Assembly: GCA_938074445.1 (NCBI GenBank)
Contig: CALJEK010000025.1
Span: 1 to 64,000 of the forward strand
Origin: Candidatus Kryptoniota bacterium
Lineage (GTDB): Bacteria > Bacteroidota > Ignavibacteria > Kryptoniales > Kryptoniaceae
Length of the DNA: 64,000 nt
Reading direction: 5' to 3'
Made by a program: the position numbers and the translations under genes. Below are positions 18,055 through 28,098 of this stretch, in pieces. Position 1 is the first letter of the stretch, and each line of letters begins with the position of its first letter. The notes below the pieces were generated by a model, which saw nothing but the letters and a program-made list of their open reading frames with translations, was not told where the DNA came from and ran no database searches.

Positions 18055-20052
18055 TTAAACCTTCTTTTTGTTTGAAAACAATTGAATCAAAGTTCTAATT
18101 AAAATTTCAATATCAAGTGCCAAAGATTGATTCCGAGCATAAAAAATATTTAACCTCTCGATCTCCTCCTTAGAAAGACCTTCATACTCCGATATTTGAA
18201 CTATTCCAGTTAAACCTTTTTTCCCTAAGTAATCCTGACCATCAGGGAAATCAAGAGGACAACCAACTAAACTAAGACTTCCTGTCAAAACCTTAGGCAA
18301 AAGCAAGATCTTTCTTCCAAAACCTCCGAGTTCCATTCCAAAAATTTTTTTAAAATATACCAAAGGATAAACAAAAATCAAAAGGGGAATTGTGAAGAAA
18401 ATATCAAAAATTCTCTTCGAAACTTTGTTCAAAAACTTATTGATGTTATAATCAATGTCAAGCACGGGAACATCATCGAGCGAATCAATGCTCGCTTTGC
18501 TTAAAACTAAATCCGAGCTAACAAGAGCAAGCTTAAAATTGACATTTTTGTCTTTCACGCGACTTATTATCGAAAATATCTCAGAATAAGGTAACTCATC
18601 GCTTACGAAAATCACATCATTAATCTTTCTGTCACGAATTATCTTCTCGATTGTATTTATACTTCCGATTATCTCAACATCTTCAATCTTCTGACCAAGC
18701 CTTTTTAAATCATAATCAACTATTCCAACTATCCTGAAATTTTCACTCGTTTTTCTTTTCAATCTCTTAACGAGCGAAACAACCCCACCTCCAGTCCCAA
18801 CGACCAAAATTCTCTTTGCAACAGCGCGTATATTAATAAATGGAATTCTACCTACAATTCTTAAAACCAATCTCCAACCCGGGATGAAAAACATATTAAA
18901 AACCGTCATAACTATGACAATCATTCTGCTAAAAGCATACTGCTTAAAGAAAAAAGTCAAGCTAGACAAAATAAGAGATGCAAATAATACCCCAACTAAG
19001 GAAAAACCAATTGAAAATTTCCTGTTCGTGTAAACCCCAAATGAATAAAGCGAAAACCAAACAATTAAAGGTGGAACAATTAAAACTTCCGGATAAGCAT
19101 ATCTTGGAAGCGCAAAAATCGCATTAAACCTGATAAATTCCCCTAACATAAAAGAAACCAGAACAAAAAATACATCAACCATCATATCCCAATAATTTTT
19201 CACAAACTTCCCAACCATTGCGATAAATCCACGGGAAACTATGCCAACCCTCAAAATTAAACCGAGCAAAGCAAACTCTTTATAATGTTTCCTGACAAAA
19301 ATTTTCATAGCATCGTAGAAAACTCTAATTTCATCTATATTACTTCGCTTCGTGCTTTCACCTTTAAAATGAATTATTTGCGTCAATGGAACATAGTAAA
19401 TTTTCCAGCCCGCTTTTTTAATCCTATAACACCAATCAATATCTTCCCCATACATAAAAAAATCCTCATCAAGCCCCCCGACTTGTTCATAAACTTCTCT
19501 TCTTACCATCATAAATGAACCACTAATCAAATCAACTTCAGTTATCACATCAGGATCAAGATAAGTCAAATTATACTTTGCAAAGATTTTACTCTTTGGA
19601 AATAAAGTTGATAAACCGACCATTTTTGTGAAAGCAACCCATGGCGTTGGGAAACTTCTTCTGCAGGCAAGTTGAAGCGTCCCATCGGGATTGAGAATTT
19701 TACACCCCGCCATGCCACACTCAGGATGGGATTCAAGAAAAGAAATCAAAACCTTGAATGTGTCTTCTTGAACTACCGTATCCGGGTTTATCAAAAGTAT
19801 ATATTTACCTTTGGCTATTTTTAACGCTTGATTATTTGCCCGAGCAAATCCGAGATTTCTATCGTTTGCTATCACTTTAACCCAAGGGAATTTCTGTTTG
19901 AGCATTTCAACGCTTCCGTCCTCGCTTGCATTATCAACAACAAACACCTCGGCGTTTATACCCTCGATAGCCCTCTCTATCGATTTAAGGGCATTTTCAA
20001 GAAAGTCCCTAACATTATAATTGACGATAATTATGGAAAGTTCAACTCCCAT
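18055..20052 (-). CDS. Glycosyltransferase family 2 fused to a degenerate phosphoglycosyl transferase
   Basis: This 665-aa two-part protein begins with residues 1 to about 240, a GT2 rhamnosyltransferase-like domain ([45 protein letters not shown]). Next come about five membrane helices (roughly 255-400), a Rossmann CoA-binding-like domain ([17 protein letters not shown]) and a further helix. The final part follows the C-terminal pattern of polyprenyl-phosphate sugar transferases ([40 protein letters not shown]). The catalytic stretch present in the intact enzyme at 21940-23349 (KFRSM, DEIPQ) is absent, so this half is probably inactive. It is the last gene of the polysaccharide locus. Confidence 0.88.
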   Translation of the reverse strand: MGVELSIIIVNYNVRDFLENALKSIERAIEGINAEVFVVDNASEDGSVEMLKQKFPWVKVIANDRNLGFARANNQALKIAKGKYILLINPDTVVQEDTFKVLISFLESHPECGMAGCKILNPDGTLQLACRRSFPTPWVAFTKMVGLSTLFPKSKIFAKYNLTYLDPDVITEVDLISGSFMMVRREVYEQVGGLDEDFFMYGEDIDWCYRIKKAGWKIYYVPLTQIIHFKGESTKRSNIDEIRVFYDAMKIFVRKHYKEFALLGLILRVGIVSRGFIAMVGKFVKNYWDMMVDVFFVLVSFMLGEFIRFNAIFALPRYAYPEVLIVPPLIVWFSLYSFGVYTNRKFSIGFSLVGVLFASLILSSLTFFFKQYAFSRMIVIVMTVFNMFFIPGWRLVLRIVGRIPFINIRAVAKRILVVGTGGGVVSLVKRLKRKTSENFRIVGIVDYDLKRLGQKIEDVEIIGSINTIEKIIRDRKINDVIFVSDELPYSEIFSIISRVKDKNVNFKLALVSSDLVLSKASIDSLDDVPVLDIDYNINKFLNKVSKRIFDIFFTIPLLIFVYPLVYFKKIFGMELGGFGRKILLLPKVLTGSLSLVGCPLDFPDGQDYLGKKGLTGIVQISEYEGLSKEEIERLNIFYARNQSLALDIEILIRTLIQLFSNKKKV

Positions 20053-20803
20053 TTTTCTCCCTCCTGAAGAATTTTAAAATTCTCAAAAAGGCAAGGCGAA
20101 TTACCATGAAAAACGCTTCTAAAACAATTTTCTTGTTCATCTTCGATATCCCGGACCTTCGCTCAACAAAAATTATCGGATGTTCGGTAATTCTTAAATC
20201 GTTATAATATGCTTTAACCGTTAACTCTATCTGAAAGGCATAACCATTCGATTTTATCTTGTCAAGATCAATCTTCTCAAGAGCCTTTCTTGAAATACAT
20301 TTAAACCCGCTTGTCAAATCTTTAACCGGCACACCTGTCAATGTTCTCGCATAAGCATTTGCGAAATAACTCAACAAAACCCTTCTCATCGGCCAATTTA
20401 ATACAGAGACGCCGTGCGAATACCTTGAACCAATAACAATATCGTAACTATCAAGAGCACCCTTCAATATATTTGGTATCTCCTTCGGATCGTGTGAAAA
20501 ATCCGCGTCCATTTCAAAAACAAAATCATACCCTTTTTTCAACGCAAATTTAAATCCCTCAACATAAGCTGTCCCAAGCCCAAACTTACCTGGTCTTTCA
20601 ATTAAATGAAGCCTCTCGCCAAACTCTTTCTTTAACTCCTTAACAACCTCAGCCGTTCCATCAGGAGAATTATCATCAACAACGAGAACATCGATCTGAG
20701 CATAAGGCGAAATAACATCTCCTTGTTTCAAAACCTCTGGGATTAAATCTTTTATATTCTCTGCTTCGTTGTAAGTTGGAATGATGACAAGAACCCGCAT
20801 CAA
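20042..20803 (-). CDS. Polyprenol-phosphate mannose/glucose synthase-like glycosyltransferase (GT2)
   Basis: The 253-aa protein resembles dolichol-phosphate mannose synthases: VIIPTYNEAENI, VVDDNSPDGTAEV, PGKFGLGTAYVEGF, the metal-binding DADFSHDP, and DLTSGFKCISRKAL. There is no C-terminal membrane domain. It probably loads a sugar onto a polyprenyl phosphate for the surface polysaccharide. It overlaps the following fused gene by 11 bases. Confidence 0.9.
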   Translation of the reverse strand: MMRVLVIIPTYNEAENIKDLIPEVLKQGDVISPYAQIDVLVVDDNSPDGTAEVVKELKKEFGERLHLIERPGKFGLGTAYVEGFKFALKKGYDFVFEMDADFSHDPKEIPNILKGALDSYDIVIGSRYSHGVSVLNWPMRRVLLSYFANAYARTLTGVPVKDLTSGFKCISRKALEKIDLDKIKSNGYAFQIELTVKAYYNDLRITEHPIIFVERRSGISKMNKKIVLEAFFMVIRLAFLRILKFFRREKNGS

Positions 20804-20806
20804 TGA

Positions 20807-21919
20807 TTATCCTTTATCTTTTAAAAATTCTTTTATTGATTTAACCACATAATCGATCTCATCATCTCTTAATTCGGGGAACATCGGGAGGGAAAGCACC
20901 TCCCTCGAACATTGCTCCGAGATCGGGAGATCACCTTGTTTATATCCAAGGTATGAAAAAACTTTCTGAAGATGAAGAGGAATTGGATAATGAACAGCAG
21001 TTTGAATTCCCTTCTCTTTCAAAAATTTAGCAAGCTCGTCTCGACGTTTCATCCTTATCGTGTATTGGTGATATATATGCTTGTTATAAGGCTCTGAATA
21101 AGGTATAACAATCTCGTCAATATCTTTAAGTGCTTCATTATACTTTTTAGCTATCTCAATCCTTCTCTCATTCCAACTATCAAGATATCTCAACTTTACA
21201 AGAAGTATACTTGCCTGCAAGGTATCGAGCCGACTGTTAACCCCAAGAATTTCATGATTATATCGTACCTTTGAGCCGTGAACCCTTATCATTTTTACTT
21301 TTTCAGCAAGATCGTCGTTATTAGTAACGATCATCCCAGCATCGCCAAAAGCACCGAGATTTTTAGTTGGGAAAAAACTTATACACGCGATATCTCCAAA
21401 CGTACAAACTTTTCTACTCTTATATTCGGCTCCCAATGCCTGTGCTGAATCTTCAATTACATAAAGATTATATCTTCTTGCAATATCAAGAATTTTATCC
21501 ATTTCCGCGGGTTGTCCATAAAGATGAACAGGTATAATTGCCTTCGTTTTTTCAGTTATCTTTTCTTCAATCAACTCTGGGTTTATATTATATGTCCTTT
21601 CATCAATATCAACGTAGACTGGTTTTCCACCAAGCAAGACAATTGTTTCAGCGGTCGCTACAAAAGTAAAGGGAGTCGTTATCACCTCATCCCCTGGTTT
21701 TAAATCAATCGCCATTAAAGCGATTTGAAGGGCATCTGTTCCTGAGGCAACACCAATGGCATGTTTAACCCCGAGATATTGAGCAATACTATTTTCAAAC
21801 TCCTTTACCTCATCACCAAGTATAAAATTGCCCTTATTTAAAACCTTTTGAACAGCGGTATCAATTTCGTCCTTTAAATTTATGTATTGTCTAACGGGCG
21901 TGAAAATAGGAACTTCCAT
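20807..21919 (-). CDS. DegT/DnrJ/EryC1/StrS family sugar aminotransferase
   Basis: This 370-aa PLP enzyme transfers an amino group to a nucleotide-linked keto-sugar. The family marks are GVASGTDALQIALMA, TPFTFVATAETI, EDSAQALGAEYK, the PLP lysine in FFPTKNLGAFGDAG, and HGSKVRYNHEILGVNSRLD. It implies an amino-deoxy sugar in the polysaccharide. Other sugar-nucleotide enzymes are not in the window. It lies four bases upstream of the mannose-synthase-like gene. Confidence 0.93.
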   Translation of the reverse strand: MEVPIFTPVRQYINLKDEIDTAVQKVLNKGNFILGDEVKEFENSIAQYLGVKHAIGVASGTDALQIALMAIDLKPGDEVITTPFTFVATAETIVLLGGKPVYVDIDERTYNINPELIEEKITEKTKAIIPVHLYGQPAEMDKILDIARRYNLYVIEDSAQALGAEYKSRKVCTFGDIACISFFPTKNLGAFGDAGMIVTNNDDLAEKVKMIRVHGSKVRYNHEILGVNSRLDTLQASILLVKLRYLDSWNERRIEIAKKYNEALKDIDEIVIPYSEPYNKHIYHQYTIRMKRRDELAKFLKEKGIQTAVHYPIPLHLQKVFSYLGYKQGDLPISEQCSREVLSLPMFPELRDDEIDYVVKSIKEFLKDKG

Positions 21920-21939
21920 AAAAATTTACCTTTTAATTT

Positions 21940-23349
21940 TCAAGTTTGCCCTTTCCCTGAAAGCACATGCAAAATTGTATAAGCAATAATTTTCAGATCC
22001 ATACGAAGAGACATGTTCTCAATGTAAAAAAGATCGTATTGCAATTTCTTTTTGATATCCTCAATTGACTCATCATGTTTGATGTTTTTAACTTGAGCCC
22101 ACCCAGTTATTCCAGGTTTAACTTTTAACCTTCGTTTATAAAGCGGTATTTCCTTTAAAAACTCTCTAACGAACATTGGTCTTTCAGGTCGAGGACCAAC
22201 CAAGCTCATATCACCTTTTAAAACATTGAAAAATTGAGGAATCTCATCTAAATGAAACTTCCTTAGTATTCTACCAACCCGAGTTACCCTGGGATCATTT
22301 TTGATAGTCTTTCTAACAGTCCAAATTGAACCTGTAATGGCTTCAGCATTTTCGATCATTGAGCGGAACTTATACAACGTAAAAATCTTTCCATCCTTAC
22401 CAACCCTTTCCTGCTTGTAAATCACAGGACCTTTCGAATCTATTTTTATTAAAACCGCAATCAAAATCCACACAGGCAACCCAACTAAGAGAACTATCAA
22501 CGACACAAGTATATCAATTAGTCTTTTTATCACTTTCTCCCACGGCTTCATCAACTCTGGCATGATCTCAATAAGCGGAAAGCCGTAAATTTGATTTGTT
22601 CTCGCTTGCCCACTTATCGCGTCATAAAGATCAGGGACAATTTTAAATCCGACATCTTCATCACACCGCCCAATCACATCAAGAAGCTTTTCATGTTCTG
22701 ATGAATCAAGCGCAAAAATTATTTCTTTTACTTCGTGATCTCTTATAATATCGTTAATCTGCTCAACTGACCCAAGAACCTTGATACCTTTGTATTCACC
22801 TCCCTTTCGCTTATCAGTTCTAACAAAGCCAACGACTTTATAACCAAGCGCTGGATATTTCACCAAAAGGTCAAAAATCTCTTTCCCCTTCTCATCAAAC
22901 CCAACGATCAATGTATTTCTTAATCCGATACCCTTTTCAAGCAATTTTCTCTGTAAGGTTCGCACAGCCACACGTCCTGCGACCGTGAAAAACATCATTA
23001 AAATCCAATAAACCAAAATCAACAATCTCGAATTCGCCGGTGAATTGGTCGAAATATCATCAATAAAGATAGCAAAGAAAAGAACCAACACCCCAAATGT
23101 AACCGCTTTTAAAATGGTGAAAACTTCATCGATCCTCGACTTGGCATACCAAGGCTGATATAAGCCGAATAACCAGAACACAATAAGCCAATACCCCGTA
23201 ATGATTAACATTGGACCAAAAAATTCAGGTCTTACATAATAGGAAAATAGCCCACTTTCAACACGGATTAAATAATAAATATACCACGCCAAGACCAACA
23301 TTAAAATATCAATGAAAAACACCAGCAATCTTTCAACTGCCTTTGACAT
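21940..23349 (-). CDS. Undecaprenyl-phosphate sugar phosphotransferase (polyprenyl glycosylphosphotransferase)
   Basis: The 469-aa initiating enzyme of polysaccharide synthesis transfers sugar-1-phosphate to undecaprenyl phosphate. It has about four N-terminal helices, a Rossmann domain (TLIVGFDEKGKEIFD) and a fifth helix. The complete catalytic domain follows: YKQERVGKDGKIFTLYKFRSM, FHLDEIPQFFNVLKGDMSL, VGPRPERP, KPGITGWAQV and DLFYIENMSL. Start is ATG 23349; the TTG two codons upstream is rejected. It overlaps the preceding glycosyltransferase by 17 bases. Confidence 0.94.
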   Translation of the reverse strand: MSKAVERLLVFFIDILMLVLAWYIYYLIRVESGLFSYYVRPEFFGPMLIITGYWLIVFWLFGLYQPWYAKSRIDEVFTILKAVTFGVLVLFFAIFIDDISTNSPANSRLLILVYWILMMFFTVAGRVAVRTLQRKLLEKGIGLRNTLIVGFDEKGKEIFDLLVKYPALGYKVVGFVRTDKRKGGEYKGIKVLGSVEQINDIIRDHEVKEIIFALDSSEHEKLLDVIGRCDEDVGFKIVPDLYDAISGQARTNQIYGFPLIEIMPELMKPWEKVIKRLIDILVSLIVLLVGLPVWILIAVLIKIDSKGPVIYKQERVGKDGKIFTLYKFRSMIENAEAITGSIWTVRKTIKNDPRVTRVGRILRKFHLDEIPQFFNVLKGDMSLVGPRPERPMFVREFLKEIPLYKRRLKVKPGITGWAQVKNIKHDESIEDIKKKLQYDLFYIENMSLRMDLKIIAYTILHVLSGKGQT

Positions 23350-24463
23350 TTTCAACGGGTTCTTTTAATTTCAAAAGCTCACAGTATACTTCCATAGTCT
23401 TTGAGAGCATCTTATCAAGAGTAAAATTTTTCATCGCCTTTTCTCTTCCAGCTTCGCCCATTTTTTTACGAAGAGTCTCATCTTCAATTAAAATCTGAAG
23501 AGCCTTTGTAAACCTCACAGCGTCCCTTGGTGGAATAAGAAAGCCATTTACACCATCTTCAATAAGTTCAGAAATACCGCCGACATTAGAAGCTACAACA
23601 GGTAATCCAGCCATCATTGCTTCAATAATAGCTAAAGGTAATCCTTCCCATCGCGATGGCAAAACAAAAATATCAGTTTGTGAAAGAATTTCAGGTATAT
23701 CACATCTTTCCCAAAATAAAACAACCCTATCAATTAAACCTTTCTTGGAAATATATCTTTTCACTTTCTCTCTCAGCTCCCCATCACCAACAATCCAAAA
23801 TACCGCATTATTTATCCTTTCAGCGACATCAATTAAAAAGAATAAATCTTTAGGCGGAGCAAGTCGACCAACAAATGTAATAACAGGTTTATTGTTACGT
23901 GGCTGTGATTTTACAATATTTTGAAACAAAGATATATCAACACCATTATGAATCACAATCAATTTTTCAGGTGAAGCAACTTTAAACTTTATAGCAAGTT
24001 CTCTATCATGTTCTGATACGCATATTATTTTCGTTGTTGTGATTGCAGCAATTCGCTCAATCTGAGCCAAAAGCCACCTTATCCAAAATTTTCTCCCCTC
24101 TGTAAAAACCCAGCCGTGAGCTGTAAAAATTATTGGTTTCACATTTAAAACTGCAGACCAAAATCTTGCAATAATGCCAGCTTTTGAACTATGAGCGTGA
24201 ATTATGTCGGGTTTAAATTTTTTTATCGCCCTATATACAGGTATAAAAGCCCTCAAATCATTTATCAAATGAAAGCGCCGAACAAAATATGGGTTTGGAA
24301 AAACTTCAACACCAAGCTTTTCAGCTTCCCTAACTAACCTTGGTTCAGGAGCAGAAACAAGACCAACGGAATGCCCCAGGCTTCTCATATACCGCATTAA
24401 CTGCAAAACATGCAAAGGAGCACCACCAAAGCCAGCAGATGTCACAACATATAAAACTTTCAT
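23333..24463 (-). CDS. Glycosyltransferase family 4
   Basis: The 376-aa GT-B enzyme starts at ATG 24463 (MKVLYVVTSAGFGGAP); a GTG at 24490 would overlap the upstream gene. N-terminal acceptor half: HVLQLMRYMRSLGH and HAHSSKAGIIARF. Donor half: VIHNGVDISLF, FVGRLAPPKD, DIFVLPSRWEGLPLAIIEAMMAGLPVV with the E-x7-E motif, and GGISELIEDGVNGFL. The sugar is unknown. Confidence 0.93.
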   Translation of the reverse strand: MKVLYVVTSAGFGGAPLHVLQLMRYMRSLGHSVGLVSAPEPRLVREAEKLGVEVFPNPYFVRRFHLINDLRAFIPVYRAIKKFKPDIIHAHSSKAGIIARFWSAVLNVKPIIFTAHGWVFTEGRKFWIRWLLAQIERIAAITTTKIICVSEHDRELAIKFKVASPEKLIVIHNGVDISLFQNIVKSQPRNNKPVITFVGRLAPPKDLFFLIDVAERINNAVFWIVGDGELREKVKRYISKKGLIDRVVLFWERCDIPEILSQTDIFVLPSRWEGLPLAIIEAMMAGLPVVASNVGGISELIEDGVNGFLIPPRDAVRFTKALQILIEDETLRKKMGEAGREKAMKNFTLDKMLSKTMEVYCELLKLKEPVENVKGS

Positions 24464-24467
24464 ACCT

Positions 24468-25769
24468 TCAACTTTTAGTTTCTTTTTCACGATTTAAATT
24501 AAACAAAGAAATTAAAAACCCCAAAAGAATCCAAAAATGACGCCAATGTAAAGTATCTATCACAAAGCTTTGAGCAATTATCCCAATTAAACAGCTAAAT
24601 ATCCACGGAATATCACCCGAATAGATAATTTTTCTCGACCTTACCGAAACAAACGACGCCACCGCTAAAACACCTATCATCAACATTAAACCAACAATTC
24701 CATTCTCAGCCAAAACCCTTAAATAAAGATTGTGTGACGAAGGCGTTATAAGTATTGGCCCGCCCATTGATTTTTGATAGTCCAAAGAATAATCCTCAAA
24801 CTGCCCCGGACCTATCCCAAGTGGATATGATTTGAAAATTTCAATGCCAGCCCTCCACGCCATCGCCCTACCGTATATATCATACCATTGTGCACCTCTA
24901 AATCTAAAACCCTGCTGAAAAACTTCAAGAATAACAGGCACAAATAATACAGCGACAGCCAATGCAACACCTAACACAGCAAAAAATCTTTTGCTCCTTT
25001 TAGTTATCAAAGAGACAAAAGCAAGAAAGAAAATCCCAGCAAGCAAATTTAGCAAAGAACCACGAGAAAAAGTCAGAACAATAGATATAAGCAAAAACAA
25101 AAAAAGCGCTGTATACTTTAATATTTCCCTCCTTTCACCTAACAAAATTTTGCTCATCGCATACAATGCGCCTGTTGCCATAAAAGCGCCAAGAACATTT
25201 GGGTCCTTAAAAAAGCCCGCAGGTCTACCTAACCTACCCTGAATTAACAACAGGACGATCATTAAAACGAGGACAATCGCAGATATATAAACCGCAAGTA
25301 AATAAAACCTTCTAACTTCAAACCAAATCTTTACATCTTTAATATAGCTTGAAAAATAAAACGCAAGTGAAATAGTGTATATTGTCACGAGACCAAAGAA
25401 TACGCCCCTTAAAAAATTTTTTGAGTAAAAAATTTGAAATAAATTAAGCAAAATGTATGCAAGCAATAGATGTAAAGCCGGATGTGAAAGCCATTTGAAA
25501 TCACCTCTCATAATCCTTTTGAACCATGACCCCGCGAAAATGAAATCAACCGGGGCAGGCTCAAACTCCAACCCCCACAAAAACAGCAAACCAGCATTTG
25601 CTTCTCTATTCGTAAATAAAATCCACATCAAACCAAACATAAACATCGCAACCCACATCGCATAGTAATTTACAAACATACCGATTAAAGGCATGAATAA
25701 AGCGAATGAAAGCATAACGTTTTGTAGATCGATTGCTGGAGCGTATTTGTTCTCAGGGCTTATCTCCAT
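24468..25769 (-). CDS. O-antigen ligase/polymerase family membrane protein (Wzy-like)
   Basis: The 433-aa protein has about ten to eleven hydrophobic helices and the O-antigen-ligase/Wzy_C signature in the large periplasmic loop (FRGAQWYDIYGRAMAWRAGIEIFKSYPLGIGPGQF, then SSHNLYLRVLAENGIVGL). Context with Wzx, a chain-length regulator and the initiating transferase makes it the likely polymerase of the repeat units, though ligase function cannot be excluded. It overlaps the upstream GT2 by ten bases. Confidence 0.88.
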   Translation of the reverse strand: MEISPENKYAPAIDLQNVMLSFALFMPLIGMFVNYYAMWVAMFMFGLMWILFTNREANAGLLFLWGLEFEPAPVDFIFAGSWFKRIMRGDFKWLSHPALHLLLAYILLNLFQIFYSKNFLRGVFFGLVTIYTISLAFYFSSYIKDVKIWFEVRRFYLLAVYISAIVLVLMIVLLLIQGRLGRPAGFFKDPNVLGAFMATGALYAMSKILLGERREILKYTALFLFLLISIVLTFSRGSLLNLLAGIFFLAFVSLITKRSKRFFAVLGVALAVAVLFVPVILEVFQQGFRFRGAQWYDIYGRAMAWRAGIEIFKSYPLGIGPGQFEDYSLDYQKSMGGPILITPSSHNLYLRVLAENGIVGLMLMIGVLAVASFVSVRSRKIIYSGDIPWIFSCLIGIIAQSFVIDTLHWRHFWILLGFLISLFNLNREKETKS

Positions 25770-26554
25770 TTTAAGCTTAACACAACTCTTCTTATAAATT
25801 TCAACAGCGAAAATGTAATTAAAAATGGAAAAACAAGCTTACTAATTTTCTTGGTCTTCAGCAAATCAAAGTAAGCCTTTAGCTCATCTTTCTCCATCTT
25901 CCACAATTCCCCTGAAGGTCCACTATGCCCAAAAAATGGCCTGAACCTTAAAGCCAGCGGTAAATCAATATATATCCCCCTATAGTCAGACAACAAAACT
26001 CTAATCCACAAATGGTAATCATCACAATACTTCAAATTCGGTTCGAAACGAAATGGCAAATCTCTTTTTAACATTACTGTGCTTGTAAAAAAATGATTTT
26101 TTAGCAAAATTGTTTTCTTCGAAACACTTCTCCACCTAAAGCTTTTTAAATCATATTCAGGCTCGCAGTAATCGCTTACAATTTTCATATTATGTCCAGT
26201 TAAATCAAATTCTGGATTATTGAGCATAAAATTAAGTTGTATCTCAATTTTATGCTTAACCCAGGCGTCATCTTGATCTAAAAAAGCGATATAAGGTTGA
26301 GTTGCAGCATCCCATCCAACATTTCTCGGGATGCTGGGTCCCCCTGAATTCCTGCCAAGTTCGATTAATCTCATCCACCCGTTATACCTTTTTTCAAGTT
26401 CCCTTAAAAATTTAACTGTTTCATCCTCACTACCGTCATCGACGACAATTAGCTCAGCGGGTCGCCACGTTTGTTCATAAACCGAACGAATTGCCCTCTC
26501 AATTACATCTTTGCCATTATAACACGGGATTATAACGCTTACAGGTGCATCCAT
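25760..26554 (-). CDS. Glycosyltransferase family 2
   Basis: The 264-aa GT-A enzyme has SVIIPCYNGKDVIERAIRSV, VVDDGSEDETV, GGPSIPRNVGWDA, the DxD-type metal site in FLDQDDAW and the acceptor motif DDYHLWIRV. It adds one sugar to the polysaccharide repeat; which one is unknown. It overlaps both neighbours, so it is within one tightly coupled operon. Confidence 0.92.
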   Translation of the reverse strand: MDAPVSVIIPCYNGKDVIERAIRSVYEQTWRPAELIVVDDGSEDETVKFLRELEKRYNGWMRLIELGRNSGGPSIPRNVGWDAATQPYIAFLDQDDAWVKHKIEIQLNFMLNNPEFDLTGHNMKIVSDYCEPEYDLKSFRWRSVSKKTILLKNHFFTSTVMLKRDLPFRFEPNLKYCDDYHLWIRVLLSDYRGIYIDLPLALRFRPFFGHSGPSGELWKMEKDELKAYFDLLKTKKISKLVFPFLITFSLLKFIRRVVLSLKWR

Positions 26555-28086
26555 AAGAGCCTGAGTAATTTGTTTTTAAAAACAAATTTAAATCTTTCCC
26601 TTTCACCTTGCTCAAACACCCTAAACCAAGCTATAAATCCAAAAATTATTAGCAAAAAAAGCGCCACAACAAATTTTAATAACAAATTCCACACACCACC
26701 GACAAAGGCGAGGAAAGCCATAACAATTGACACAGACAAAACAGAGAAACTCTCATGATTTAAAAGTTTGCTTAAAGCGACGATTCCCTTCTTAAAAACT
26801 ATCCGATACAGCAAAATTAAATCAACAATTTGCCTCGTCATCCACCCCAAACCTGCTCCTAAAATTCCAAACTTATAAATCAAAAATGAAACAAAAGGAA
26901 TATAGAAAACGAGCTCAGCAAAATAAACCTTCGCCGTGATATCAGGTCGTCCAATCCCTTGCAACAAAATCGCTGGAAACCCAGCTATTGAATTTATCAA
27001 GATGCCAAAAGCAAGAAATTTAAAAACATTTGAACTATTAACTGCAAATTCATAACCGAGCCACAGTTTTAAAATTTCAAAAGAAAAAAATGACAAAACA
27101 AAAACAATCGGAAAAAGTACGACAAAAGTTAAACGAACAGATTTTGAAAACAAATTCGAAATTTCATCGCTCTGGTCTCGCCCGTCTAATAGACTAAAAG
27201 CCGGGAACAAGGTGATAACCAAACTAGCGGGAATTATCCACAACCTCTGAACCGCCTCAAACGGAGCGGTGTAATAAGCCAAAACCCCGATTGATAAAAT
27301 TGCACCAATCAAAAATCTATCAATATAAGTCAAAATTGGATTAATAATATTCACAACAGTAATCCACCCGCCGAAAGAAAATAACCTCGACAAAAGCTTT
27401 AGATCCAACTCAAACCTATTTTTCATCAATGGAGAAACTTTTAAATCAAGTATGAAAAGGGCAATAATCATAAAAACTCGCATCGCTATTAAAAGTATGA
27501 CTATTCCTGTTAGTTTTAAATTTAAAACCGCACCAGCAATTGATAAGACTAAAACACCAATTTTAGCTGGGACAAGAACAAAATTTATAAGGTCAAAGCG
27601 TTGATAAGCCTCTAAAACGCCCTGAAAAGATGTGCTTACAAGGATAACGGGAATGGAGATTGAAATAAAATAAAACGATGTTTTCGCCTCAGGGATTAAC
27701 TCTGGGGTTATCTTCAACACTTTTTCAACCATAAGCGGAGTTAAAGATAGAAAAACCATTGCCAATAAAACCCCAACCGTCGCTTGCACTAAAACCGATG
27801 TCCAAACTATTTTTGGAACATCTTTTAACTCTCCCCGCGCCAAGGCACTGGACACAAATTTCGTTGTTGCTCTCCCGAGACCAAGGTCAAGCATCGTTGA
27901 ATACCACATCAAAAGCCAAAGGATTGAAAGTATACCAAACCTTTCATTACCAAGATACTTTATCAAAATTGGAACCCCGAAAATTGCAGCGATGATTGGA
28001 AGGATTTGACCAATAAAATTAAAAAATGTATTTTTGACAACTAACTTCCTTATAGAAGAATCAGAAGTTAAACGCTCTTCTTGCAT
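26539..28086 (-). CDS. Polysaccharide flippase (Wzx/MATE-like)
   Basis: The 515-aa integral membrane protein has about fourteen helices and the polysaccharide-synthesis flippase N-terminus (FFNFIGQILPIIAAIFGVPILIKYLGNERFGILSILW). It moves lipid-linked repeats across the inner membrane in the Wzx/Wzy pathway. It follows the chain-length protein with a 12-base gap and overlaps GT2 by 16 bases. Confidence 0.92.
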   Translation of the reverse strand: MQEERLTSDSSIRKLVVKNTFFNFIGQILPIIAAIFGVPILIKYLGNERFGILSILWLLMWYSTMLDLGLGRATTKFVSSALARGELKDVPKIVWTSVLVQATVGVLLAMVFLSLTPLMVEKVLKITPELIPEAKTSFYFISISIPVILVSTSFQGVLEAYQRFDLINFVLVPAKIGVLVLSIAGAVLNLKLTGIVILLIAMRVFMIIALFILDLKVSPLMKNRFELDLKLLSRLFSFGGWITVVNIINPILTYIDRFLIGAILSIGVLAYYTAPFEAVQRLWIIPASLVITLFPAFSLLDGRDQSDEISNLFSKSVRLTFVVLFPIVFVLSFFSFEILKLWLGYEFAVNSSNVFKFLAFGILINSIAGFPAILLQGIGRPDITAKVYFAELVFYIPFVSFLIYKFGILGAGLGWMTRQIVDLILLYRIVFKKGIVALSKLLNHESFSVLSVSIVMAFLAFVGGVWNLLLKFVVALFLLIIFGFIAWFRVFEQGERERFKFVFKNKLLRLLWMHL

Positions 28087-28098
28087 AAAGATGGGGCA

